Shown piece after piece: positions 40,901 to 53,359 of a stretch of 64,000 nt of DNA. Location: NCBI GenBank assembly GCA_037013495.1, contig CM072810.1, positions 70,788,449 through 70,852,448 on the forward strand, written 5' to 3'. Below the pieces are notes generated by a model. That model was given only the letters and a program-made list of their open reading frames with translations, searched no databases and had not been told where the DNA came from. Positions within the stretch are counted from its first letter, which is position 1. Every line of letters begins with the position of its first letter. The position numbers and the translations under genes were made by a program. This DNA is from Hippophae tibetana (lineage: Eukaryota; Streptophyta; Magnoliopsida; Rosales; Elaeagnaceae).

Positions 40901-43002
40901 CTTCACACGGGCTACATTTGGAATATCAAATGGAAGGATTAATGTTGGAAGCAATTATTTTTATTTTATTTAATTATGGGCCTCTTATGTTTTGCGATTT
41001 TTTTTCTACTGAATTGTGGAATTTAATTTTTCTTATTTATAATAATTATTTTTATGCTTTAATTATTTACGGATTGATTAAGCACATATCACAACTAAAT
41101 ATCGCTACTAAGGTTGCATTACATCTAGGGTTTTGTTGCTTATATAAGAAAACAACAACCTTTTGAAGGAGGAAGAACTAGTATAATTAAAGAAAATGTT
41201 TTTTACCAAGATTTGTACATTTCTTCCAAGTGTTCTTGATGGAATGCCTAGATTCGACACATCAAAGGGAGGGATCATTATTTTTTGGTGTCAAAAGGTT
41301 GGGGTTTTAGGGACTTATTGATGTTGTTTTCGTGTGTGGATTTAATTTGGTAGTTCTTCTTTAAATCTCCATCTCTTAGTCTTGATCTTTATTTCTACGC
41401 TCAATAAATCTTTGATCTTCGTAAAATAAATTGTAGGAAAAGGAAGATGGTTTCTACTTTTTACAATATTAAAACAAGAATATTTGATAAATTAGAGTTC
41501 CAATTTTACACGGCCATTACTTTTGACTCGTGTGTCGGAACTTTTATTATAATAAATCAAATCGAAGCTTGTAAAGATTCCTATAATCAGAGCATGCAAT
41601 CCTAAGAATATTATTTTTTGAAACCAACTTACACCGTTTACATCACATACCGAGAGTTTAAAATTTTCGTAGCACCTATTCTCTTTTTTTTTTGCTTACG
41701 GTTTTTTCAATGCCACCTTAAGAGCGATTCAGTTACTAACCAAGAGTGTGTTTAAAAAAAATTCTAAAGGTCTCAATATCCAACAAATATTCTATAGATC
41801 ATACAAAGATTCTCATGATCCTTTACAAGGGTTATTTTTGGAATATCAAATGGAAGGATTAATGTTGGAAGAAATTATTTTTGTTTTATTTAATTATGGG
41901 CCTCTTATGTTTTGCCATTTTGTTTCTACTGAATTGTGGAATTTAATTTGTCTTATTTAAAATAAGTATTTTTATGCTTTAATTATTTACGGATTGATTA
42001 AGCATATTTCACAACTAAATATCCTTACTAAGGTTGCATTACATCTTGGGTTTTATTGCTTATATAAGAAAACAACAACCTTTTGAAGGAGGAAGAACTA
42101 GTATAATTAAAGAAAATGTTTTTTACCAAGATTTGTACATTTCTTCCAAGGGTTCTCGATGGAATGCATGGATTCGACACATCAAAGTGAGTGATCAGTA
42201 TTTTTTGGGGTCAAAAGGTTAGGGTTTTAGGGACTTATTGATTTTGTTTTCGTGTGTGGATTTAATTTCGTAGTTCTTTTTTAAATCTCCGTCTCTGAGT
42301 CTTGATCTTTGTTTCTAAGCTCAATAAATGTTTTTTCTTTGTAAAACAAATTGTAGGAAAAGGAAGATGGTTTCTACTTTTTATAGTATTAAAACAAGAA
42401 AATTTGATAAATTAGAGTTCCTATTTTACACGGCCATAAATTTTGACTCGGGTTTCGAAACTTTTAATATAATAAATCAAATCGAAGCTGGTAAAGATTC
42501 CTATAATCAGAGCATGGATTCCTAAGAATATTATTTTTTGAAACCAAATTACACCGTTTACATCACATACCGAGAGTTTAAATATTTCGTCGCACCTATT
42601 CCGTTTTTTTTTCGCTTCCGGTTTTCTCAATGCCGCCGTAAGAGAGATTGAGTTACTAACCCAGAGTGTGTTTAAAAAAATTGTGAAGTTCTCAATATCC
42701 AACAAATATTCTATGTATCATACAAAGATTCTCATGATCCTTCACACGGGCTACATTTGGAATATCAAATGGAAGGATTAATGTTGGAAGCAATTATTTT
42801 TATTTTATTTAATTATGGGCCTCTTATGTTTTGCGATTTTTTTTCTACTGAATTGTGGAATTTAATTTTTCTTATTTATAATAATTATTTTTATGCTTTA
42901 ATTATTTACGGATTGATTAAGCACATATCACAACTAAATATCGCTACTAAGGTTGCATTACATCTAGGGTTTTGTTGCTTATATAAGAAAACAACAACCT
43001 TT
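31981..43002 (+). repeat. Six-monomer block of 5511 bp, duplicated in tandem
   Basis: Monomer starts 32228, 33145, 34066, 34982, 35900 and 36820 recur at 37739, 38656, 39577, 40493, 41411 and 42331, each 5511 bp later. Copy 1 is about 31981-37491 and copy 2 about 37492-43002. The copies are almost identical over the full length, including private marks such as GGTATTAGGG (32120 and 37631) and the AATCATAAG at 34252 and 39763. The few differences I noticed are CACTTC versus CACATC near 35747, GGTGTCGAA versus TGTGTCGGA near 36020, and CCACCATAAG versus CCACCTTAAG near 36204. The last 2.3 kb of each copy belong to the 1839-bp dimer family. Confidence 0.93.
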
Positions 43003-46000
43003 TGAAGGAGGAAGAACTAGTATAATTAAAGAAAATGTTTTTTACCAAGATTTGTACATTTCTTCCAAGTGTTCTTGATGGAATGCCTAGATTCGACACA
43101 TCAAAGGGAGGGATCATTATTTTTTGGTGTCAAAAGGTTGGGGTTTTAGGGACTTATTGATGTTGTTTTCGTGTGTGGATTTAATTTGGTAGTTCTTCTT
43201 TAAATCTCCATCTCTTAGTCTTGATCTTTATTTCTACGCTCAATAAATCTTTGATCTTCGTAAAATAAATTGTAGGAAAAGGAAGATGGTTTCTACTTTT
43301 TACAATATTAAAACAAGAATATTTGATAAATTAGAGTTCCAATTTTACACGGCCATTACTTTTGACTCGGGTGTCGGAACTTTTATTATAATAAATCAAA
43401 TCGAAGCTTGTAAAGATTCCTATAATCAGAGCATGCAATCCTAAGAATATTATTTTTTGAAACCAACTTACACCGTTTACATCACATACCGAGAGTTTAA
43501 AATTTTCGTAGCACCTATTCTCTTTTTTTTTTGCTTACGGTTTTTTCAATGCCACCTTAAGAGCGATTCAGTTACTAACCAAGAGTGTGTTTAAAAAAAA
43601 TTCTAAAGGTCTCAATATCCAACAAATATTCTATAGATCATACAAAGATTCTCATGATCCTTTACAAGGGTTATTTTTGGAATATCAAATGGAAGGATTA
43701 ATGTTGGAAGAAATTATTTTTGTTTTATTTAATTATGGGCCTCTTATGTTTTGCCATTTTGTTTCTACTGAATTGTGGAATTTAATTTGTCTTATTTAAA
43801 ATAAGTATTTTTATGCTTTAATTATTTACGGATTGATTAAGCATATTTCACAACTAAATATCCTTACTAAGGTTGCATTACATCTTGGGTTTTATTGCTT
43901 ATATAAGAAAACAACAACCTTTTGAAGGAGGAAGAACTAGTATAATTAAAGAAAATGTTTTTTACCAAGATTTGTACATTTCTTCCAAGGGTTCTCGATG
44001 GAATGCATGGATTCGACACATCAAAGTGAGTGATCAGTATTTTTTGGGGTCAAAAGGTTAGGGTTTTAGGGACTTATTGATTTTGTTTTCGTGTGTGGAT
44101 TTAATTTCGTAGTTCTTTTTTAAATCTCCGTCTCTGAGTCTTGATCTTTGTTTCTAAGCTCAATAAATGTTTTTTCTTTGTAAAACAAATTGTAGGAAAA
44201 GGAAGATGGTTTCTACTTTTTATAGTATTAAAACAAGAAAATTTGATAAATTAGAGTTCCTATTTTACACGGCCATAAATTTTGACTCGGGTTTCGAAAC
44301 TTTTAATATAATAAATCAAATCGAAGCTGGTAAAGATTCCTATAATCAGAGCATGGATTCCTAAGAATATTATTTTTTGAAACCAAATTACACCGTTTAC
44401 ATCACATACCGAGAGTTTAAATATTTCGTCGCACCTATTCCGTTTTTTTTTCGCTTCCGGTTTTCTCAATGCCGCCGTAAGAGAGATTGAGTTACTAACC
44501 CAGAGTGTGTTTAAAAAAATTGTGAAGTTCTCAATATCCAACAAATATTCTATGTATCATACAAAGATTCTCATGATCCTTCACACGGGCTACATTTGGA
44601 ATATCAAATGGAAGGATTAATGTTGGAAGCAATTATTTTTATTTTATTTAATTATGGGCCTCTTATGTTTTGCGATTTTTTTTCTACTGAATTGTGGAAT
44701 TTAATTTTTCTTATTTATAATAATTATTTTTATGCTTTAATTATTTACGGATTGATTAAGCACATATCACAACTAAATATCGCTACTAAGGTTGCATTAC
44801 ATCTAGGGTTTTGTTGCTTATATAAGAAAACAACAACCTTTTGAAGGAGGAAGAACTAGTATAATTAAAGAAAATGTTTTTTACCAAGATTTGTACATTT
44901 CTTCCAAGTGTTCTTGATGGAATGCCTAGATTCGACACATCAAAGGGAGGGATCATTATTTTTTGGTGTCAAAAGGTTGGGGTTTTAGGGACTTATTGAT
45001 GTTGTTTTCGTGTGTGGATTTAATTTGGTAGTTCTTCTTTAAATCTCCATCTCTTAGTCTTGATCTTTATTTCTACGCTCAATAAATCTTTGATCTTCGT
45101 AAAATAAATTGTAGGAAAACGAAGATGGTTTCTACTTTTTACAATATTAAAACAAGAATATTTGATAAATTAGAGTTCCAATTTTACACGGCCATTACTT
45201 TTGACTCGGGTGTCGGAACTTTTATTATAATAAATCAAATCGAAGCTTGTAAAGATTCCTATAATCAGAGCATGCAATCCTAAGAATATTATTTTTTGAA
45301 ACCAACTTACACCGTTTACATCACATACCGAGAGTTTAAAATTTTCGTAGCACCTATTCTCTTTTTTTTTTGCTTACGGTTTTTTCAATGCCACCTTAAG
45401 AGCGATTCAGTTACTAACCAAGAGTGTGTTTAAAAAAAATTCTAAAGGTCTCAATATCCAACAAATATTCTATAGATCATACAAAGATTCTCATGATCCT
45501 TTACAAGGGTTATTTTTGGAATATCAAATGGAAGGATTAATGTTGGAAGAAATTATTTTTGTTTTATTTAATTATGGGCCTCTTATGTTTTGCCATTTTG
45601 TTTCTACTGAATTGTGGAATTTAATTTGTCTTATTTAAAATAAGTATTTTTATGCTTTAATTATTTACGGATTGATTAAGCATATTTCACAACTAAATAT
45701 CCTTACTAAGGTTGCATTACATCTTGGGTTTTATTGCTTATATAAGAAAACAACAACCTTTTGAAGGAGGAAGAACTAGTATAATTAAAGAAAATGTTTT
45801 TTACCAAGATTTGTACATTTCTTCCAAGGGTTCTCGATGGAATGCATGGATTCGACACATCAAAGTGAGTGATCAGTATTTTTTGGGGTCAAAAGGTTAG
45901 GGTTTTAGGGACTTATTGATTTTGTTTTCGTGTGTGGATTTAATTTCGTAGTTCTTTTTTAAATCTCCGTCTCTGAGTCTTGATCTTTGTTTCTAAGCTC

Positions 46001-49000
46001 AATAAATGTTTTTTCTTTGTAAAACAAATTGTAGGAAAAGGAAGATGGTTTCTACTTTTTATAGTATTAAAACAAGAAAATTTGATAAATTAGAGTTCCT
46101 ATTTTACACGGCCATAAATTTTGACTCGGGTTTCGAAACTTTTAATATAATAAATCAAATCGAAGCTGGTAAAGATTCCTATAATCAGAGCATGGATTCC
46201 TAAGAATATTATTTTTTGAAACCAAATTACACCGTTTACATCACATACCGAGAGTTTAAATATTTCGTCGCACCTATTCCGTTTTTTTTTCGCTTCCGGT
46301 TTTCTCAATGCCGCCGTAAGAGAGATTGAGTTACTAACCCAGAGTGTGTTTAAAAAAATTGTGAAGTTCTCAATATCCAACAAATATTCTATGTATCATA
46401 CAAAGATTCTCATGATCCTTCACACGGGCTACATTTGGAATATCAAATGGAAGGATTAATGTTGGAAGCAATTATTTTTATTTTATTTAATTATGGGCCT
46501 CTTATGTTTTGCGATTTTTTTTCTACTGAATTGTGGAATTTAATTTTTCTTATTTATAATAATTATTTTTATGCTTTAATTATTTACGGATTGATTAAGC
46601 ACATATCACAACTAAATATCGCTACTAAGGTTGCATTACATCTAGGGTTTTGTTGCTTATATAAGAAAACAACAACCTTTTGAAGGAGGAAGAACTAGTA
46701 TAATTAAAGAAAATGTTTTTTACCAAGATTTGTACATTTCTTCCAAGTGTTCTTGATGGAATGCCTAGATTCGACACATCAAAGGGAGGGATCATTATTT
46801 TTTGGTGTCAAAAGGTTGGGGTTTTAGGGACTTATTGATGTTGTTTTCGTGTGTGGATTTAATTTGGTAGTTCTTCTTTAAATCTCCATCTCTTAGTCTT
46901 GATCTTTATTTCTACGCTCAATAAATCTTTGATCTTCGTAAAATAAATTGTAGGAAAAGGAAGATGGTTTCTACTTTTTACAATATTAAAACAAGAATAT
47001 TTGATAAATTAGAGTTCCAATTTTACACGGCCATTACTTTTGACTCGTGTGTCGGAACTTTTATTATAATAAATCAAATCGAAGCTTGTAAAGATTCCTA
47101 TAATCAGAGCATGCAATCCTAAGAATATTATTTTTTGAAACCAACTTACACCGTTTACATCACATACCGAGAGTTTAAAATTTTCGTAGCACCTATTCTC
47201 TTTTTTTTTTGCTTACGGTTTTTTCAATGCCACCTTAAGAGCGATTCAGTTACTAACCAAGAGTGTGTTTAAAAAAAATTCTAAAGGTCTCAATATCCAA
47301 CAAATATTCTATAGATCATACAAAGATTCTCATGATCCTTTACAAGGGTTATTTTTGGAATATCAAATGGAAGGATTAATGTTGGAAGAAATTATTTTTG
47401 TTTTATTTAATTATGGGCCTCTTATGTTTTGCCATTTTGTTTCTACTGAATTGTGGAATTTAATTTGTCTTATTTAAAATAAGTATTTTTATGCTTTAAT
47501 TATTTACGGATTGATTAAGCATATTTCACAACTAAATATCCTTACTAAGGTTGCATTACATCTTGGGTTTTATTGCTTATATAAGAAAACAACAACCTTT
47601 TGAAGGAGGAAGTACTAGTATAATTAAAGAAAATGTTTTTTACCAAGATTTGTACATTTCTTCCAAGGGTTCTCGATGGAATGCATGGATTCGACACATC
47701 AAAGTGAGTGATCAGTATTTTTTGGGGTCAAAAGGTTAGGGTTTTAGGGACTTATTGATTTTGTTTTCGTGTGTGGATTTAATTTCGTAGTTCTTTTTTA
47801 AATCTCCGTCTCTGAGTCTTGATCTTTGTTTCTAAGCTCAATAAATGTTTTTTCTTTGTAAAACAAATTGTAGGAAAAGGAAGATGGTTTCTACTTTTTA
47901 TAGTATTAAAACAAGAAAATTTGATAAATTAGAGTTCCTATTTTACACGGCCATAAATTTTGACTCGGGTTTCGAAACTTTTAATATAATAAATCAAATC
48001 GAAGCTGGTAAAGATTCCTATAATCAGAGCATGGATTCCTAAGAATATTATTTTTTGAAACCAAATTACACCGTTTACATCACATACCGAGAGTTTAAAT
48101 ATTTCGTCGCACCTATTCCGTTTTTTTTTCGCTTCCGGTTTTCTCAATGCCGCCGTAAGAGAGATTGAGTTACTAACCCAGAGTGTGTTTAAAAAAATTG
48201 TGAAGTTCTCAATATCCAACAAATATTCTATGTATCATACAAAGATTCTCATGATCCTTCACACGGGCTACATTTGGAATATCAAATGGAAGGATTAATG
48301 TTGGAAGCAATTATTTTTATTTTATTTAATTATGGGCCTCTTATGTTTTGCGATTTTTTTTCTACTGAATTGTGGAATTTAATTTTTCTTATTTATAATA
48401 ATTATTTTTATGCTTTAATTATTTACGGATTGATTAAGCACATATCACAACTAAATATCGCTACTAAGGTTGCATTACATCTAGGGTTTTGTTGCTTATA
48501 TAAGAAAACAACAACCTTTTGAAGGAGGAAGAACTAGTATAATTAAAGAAAATGTTTTTTACCAAGATTTGTACATTTCTTCCAAGTGTTCTTGATGGAA
48601 TGCCTAGATTCGACACATCAAAGGGAGGGATCATTATTTTTTGGTGTCAAAAGGTTGGGGTTTTAGGGACTTATTGATGTTGTTTTCGTGTGTGGATTTA
48701 ATTTGGTAGTTCTTCTTTAAATCTCCATCTCTTAGTCTTGATCTTTATTTCTACGCTCAATAAATCTTTGATCTTCGTAAAATAAATTGTAGGAAAAGGA
48801 AGATGGTTTCTACTTTTTACAATATTAAAACAAGAATATTTGATAAATTAGAGTTCCAATTTTACACGGCCATTACTTTTGACTCGTGTGTCGGAACTTT
48901 TATTATAATAAATCAAATCGAAGCTTGTAAAGATTCCTATAATCAGAGCATGCAATCCTAAGAATATTATTTTTTGAAACCAACTTACACCGTTTACATC

Positions 49001-49775
49001 ACATACCGAGAGTTTAAAATTTTCGTAGCACCTATTCTCTTTTTTTTTTGCTTACGGTTTTTTCAATGCCACCTTAAGAGCGATTCAGTTACTAACCAAG
49101 AGTGTGTTTAAAAAAAATTCTAAAGGTCTCAATATCCAACAAATATTCTATAGATCATACAAAGATTCTCATGATCCTTTACAAGGGTTATTTTTGGAAT
49201 ATCAAATGGAAGGATTAATGTTGGAAGAAATTATTTTTGTTTTATTTAATTATGGGCCTCTTATGTTTTGCCATTTTGTTTCTACTGAATTGTGGAATTT
49301 AATTTGTCTTATTTAAAATAAGTATTTTTATGCTTTAATTATTTACGGATTGATTAAGCATATTTCACAACTAAATATCCTTACTAAGGTTGCATTACAT
49401 CTTGGGTTTTATTGCTTATATAAGAAAACAACAACCTTTTGAAGGAGGAAGTACTAGTATAATTAAAGAAAATGTTTTTTACCAAGATTTGTACATTTCT
49501 TCCAAGGGTTCTCGATGGAATGCATGGATTCGACACATCAAAGTGAGTGATCAGTATTTTTTGGGGTCAAAAGGTTAGGGTTTTAGGGACTTATTGATTT
49601 TGTTTTCGTGTGTGGATTTAATTTCGTAGTTCTTTTTTAAATCTCCGTCTCTGAGTCTTGATCTTTGTTTCTAAGCTCAATAAATGTTTTTTCTTTGTAA
49701 AACAAATTGTAGGAAAAGGAAGATGGTTTCTACTTTTTATAGTATTAAAACAAGAAAATTTGATAAATTAGAGTT
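40710..49775 (+). repeat. Dimeric higher-order repeat of 1839 bp, about five copies
   Basis: Monomers alternate between two subtypes of 919 and 920 bp. Starts of one subtype are 41411, 43250, 45089, 46928 and 48767; starts of the other are 42331, 44170, 46009, 47848 and 49687. Every landmark recurs at 1839 bp. Subtype 1 carries GCATGCAATCCTAAG and TTTTGCCATTTTG; subtype 2 carries GGGTTTCGAAAC and GATTTTTTTTCTACTG. About 1.25 copies of the same dimer also lie at about 35200-37490, in the first 5511-bp block. Identity stops near 49775, where M57 switches from CTATTTTACACGG to CAATTTTACACGG. Copies differ by only isolated bases, so amplification is recent on the scale of this array. Confidence 0.93.
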
Positions 49776-52700
49776 CCAATTTTACACGGCCATTACTTTT
49801 GACTCGGGTTTCGAAACTTTTAATATAATAAATCAAATCGAAGCTGGTAAAGATTCCTATAATCAGATCATGAAATCCTAAGAATATTATTTTTTGAAAC
49901 CAAATTACATCGTTTACATCACATACCGAGAGTTTAAAATTTTCGTCGCACCTATTCTATTTTTTTTTTGCTTACGGATTTTTCAATGCCACCGTAAGAG
50001 CGATTCAGTTACTAACCAAGAGTGTGTTTAAAAAAAATTATAAACGTCTCAATATCCAACAAATATTCTATAGATCATACAAAGATTCTCATGATCCTTC
50101 ACAAGGATTAGATTTGCAATATCAAATGGAAGGATTAATGTTGGAAGCAATTATTTTTGTTTTATTTAATTATGGGCCTCTTATGTTTTGCGATTTTGTT
50201 TCTACTTAATTGTGGAATTTAATTTGTCTTATTTACAATAAGTATTTTTATGCTTTAATTATTTACGGATTGATCAAGCATATTTCACAACTAAATATCC
50301 CTACTAAGGTTGCATTACATCTTGGGTTTTGTTGCTTATATAAGAAAACAACAACCTTTTGAAGGAAGAAGAACTAGTATAATTAATGAAAATGTTTTTT
50401 ACCACGCTTTGTATATTTCTTCCAAGGGTTCTCGATGGAATGCCTGGATTCGACACATCAAAGTGAGTGATCATTATTTTTTGGCGTCAAAAGGTTGGGG
50501 TTTTAGGGACTTATTGATGTTGTTTTCGTGTGTGAATTTAATTTCGTAGTTCTTCTTTAAATCTCCGTCTCTTACTCTTGATCTTTATTTCTACGCTCAA
50601 TAAATCTTTGTTCTTCCTAAAAAAAATTGTAGGAAAAAGAAGATGGTTTCTATTTTTTACAGTATTAAAAAAAGAACATTTGATAAATCAGAGTTCCAAT
50701 TTTACACGGCTATTACTTTAGACTCGGGTATCGAAACTTTTAATATAATAAATCAAATCAAGCATGTAATGATTCCTATAATCAGAGCATGGATTCCTAA
50801 GAATATTATTTTTTGAAACCAAATTACACCTTGTACATCACATACCGAGAGTATAAAATTTTCGTCGCACCTATTGCGTTTTTTTTTGCTTCCGGTTTTT
50901 TTAATGCCACCGTAAGAGCGATTGAGTTACTAACCAAGAGTGTGTTTAAAAAAAATACTAAAGGTCTCAATATCCAACAAATATTCTATAGATCATACAA
51001 AGATTCTCATGATCCTTCACAAGGGTTAGATTTGGAATACAAATTGAAGGATTAATGTTGGAAGCAATTATTTTTGTTTTATTTAATTATGGGCCTCTTA
51101 TGTTTTGCAATTTTGTTTCTACTGAATTGTGGAATTTAATTTGTCTTATTTATAATAAGTATTTTTATGCTTTAATTATTTACGGATTGATTAAGCACAT
51201 TTCACAACTAAATATCTCTACTAAGGTTGCATTAGATCTAGGGTTTTGTTTCTTATATAAGAAAACAACAACCTTTTGAAGGATAAAGAACTAGTATAAT
51301 TAATGAAAATGTTTTTTACCAAGATTTGTACATTTCTTCCAAGGGTTGTTGATGGAATGCCTGGATTCGACACATCAAAGGGAGTGATCATTATTTTTTG
51401 GCGTCAAAAGGTTGGGGTTTTAGGGACTTATTGATGTTGTTTCGGTGTGTGGATTTAATTTCGTAGTTCTTCTTTAAATCTCCGTCTCTTAGTCTTGATC
51501 TTTATTTCTACGCTCAATAAATATTTGTTCTTCCTAAAAAAAATTGTAGGAAAAAGAAGATGGTTTCTATTTTTTACAGTATTAAAAAAAGAACATTTGA
51601 TAAATCAGAGTTCCAATTTTACACGGCTATTACTTTAGACTCGGGTATCGAAACTTTTAATATAATAAATCAAATCGAGCATGTAATGATTCCTATAATC
51701 AGAGCATGGATTCCTAAGAATATTATTTTTAGAAACAAAATTACACCTTGTACATCACATACCGAGAGTATAACATTTTCGTCGCACCTATTCAGTTTTT
51801 TTTTTCTTCCGGTTTTTTTAATGCCACCGTAAGAGCGATTGAGTTACTAACCAAGAGTGTGTTTAAAAAAAATACTAAAGGTCTCAATATCCAACAAATA
51901 TTCTATAGATCATACAAAGATTTTCATGATCCTTCACAAGGGTTAGATTTGGAATACAAATGGAAGGATTAATGTTGGAAGCAATTATTTTTGTTTTATT
52001 TAATTATGGGCCTCTTATGTTTTGCGATTTTGTTTCTACTGAATGGTGGAATTTAATTTGTCTTATTTATAATAAGTATTTTTATGCTTTAATTATTTAC
52101 GGATTGATTAAGCACATTTCACAACTAAATATCTCTACTAAGGTTGCATTAGATCTAGGGTTTTGTTGCTTATATAAGAAAACAACAACCTTTTGAAGGA
52201 TAAAGAACTAGTATAATTAATGAAAATGTTTTTTACCAAGATTTGTACATTTCTTCCAAGGGTTCTTGATGGAATGCCTGGGTTCGACACATCAAACTGA
52301 GTGATCATTATTTTTTGGCGTCAAAAGGGTGGGGTTTTAGGGACTTATTGATGTTGTTTTCGTGTGTGGATTTAATTTCGTAGTTCTTCTTTAAATCTCC
52401 GTCTCTTAGTCTTTATCTTTATATCTACGCTCAATAAATCTTTGTTCTTCCTAAAAAAAATTGTAGGGTAAATAAGATGGTTTCTACATTTTACAGTATT
52501 AAAAAAAGAACATTTGATAAATCAGAGTTCCAATTTTACACGGCTATTACTTTAGACTCGGGTATCGAAACTTTTAACATAATAAATCAAATCGAAGCAT
52601 GTAATGATTCCTGTAATCAGAGCATGGATTCCTAAGAATATTATTTTTTGAAACCAAATTACACCTTGTACATCACATACCGAGAGTATAAAATTTTCGT

Positions 52701-53359
52701 CGCACCTATTCCGTTTTTTTTTGCTTCCTGTTTTTTTAATGCTACCGTAAGAGCGATTGAGTTACTAACCAAGAGTGTGTTTAAAAAAAATACTAAAGGT
52801 CTCAATATCCAACAAATATTCTATAGATCATACAAAGATTCTCATGATCCTTCACAAGGGTTATATTTGGAATATCAAATGGAAGTATTAGTGTTGGAAG
52901 CAATTATTTTTGTTTTATTTAATTATGGCCCTCTTATGTTTTGCGATTTTGTTTCTACTGAATTGTGGAATTTAATTTTTCTTATTTATAATAAGTATTT
53001 TTATGCTTTAATTATTTACGGATTGATTAAGCACATTTCACAACTAAATATCTCTACTAAGGTTGGATTAGATCTAGGGTTTTGTTTCTTATACAAGAAA
53101 ACAACAACCTTTTGAAGGATAAAGAACTAGTATAATTAATGAAAATGTTTTTTACCAAGATTTGTAAATTTCTTCCAAGGGTTCTTGATGGAATGCCTGG
53201 ATTCGACACATCAAAGGGAGTGATCATTATTTTTTGGCGTCAAAAGGTTGGGGTTTTAGGGACTTATTGATTTTGTTTTCGTGTGTGGATTTAATTTGGT
53301 AGTTCTTCTTTAAATATCCATCTCTTAGTCTTGATCTTTATTTCTACACTCAATAAATC
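49776..53359 (+). repeat. Sub-array I: monomers M57-M60
   Basis: Monomer starts are 49687, 50607, 51524 and 52441, with lengths of 917-920 bp. M58-M60 share private marks: GGCTATTACTTTAGACTCGG, GAGTATAAAATTTTC or close forms, and a GGATAAAGAACTAG block where other units read GGAGGAAGAACTAG. They form a short local family of three single monomers. M60 keeps 155 codons of the long frame open. Confidence 0.82.
52648..53115 (+). other. Recurrent monomer frame, 155-codon 3' part open to the ancestral stop (M60)
   Basis: The frame is open from a TTG-flanked internal ATG after the GATTCCTAAG stop to the TGA of ACCTTTTGA, so the 3' three quarters of the ancestral frame are intact here. The TAA just upstream (GATTCCTAAGAATATT) replaces the GATTCCAAAGAATATT of some early monomers and is present in most units after 20 kb. 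The same 155-codon state occurs at 57364-57831 and 59200-59667. No recognised domain; two apolar segments near residues 75-98 and 105-125. Confidence 0.35.
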
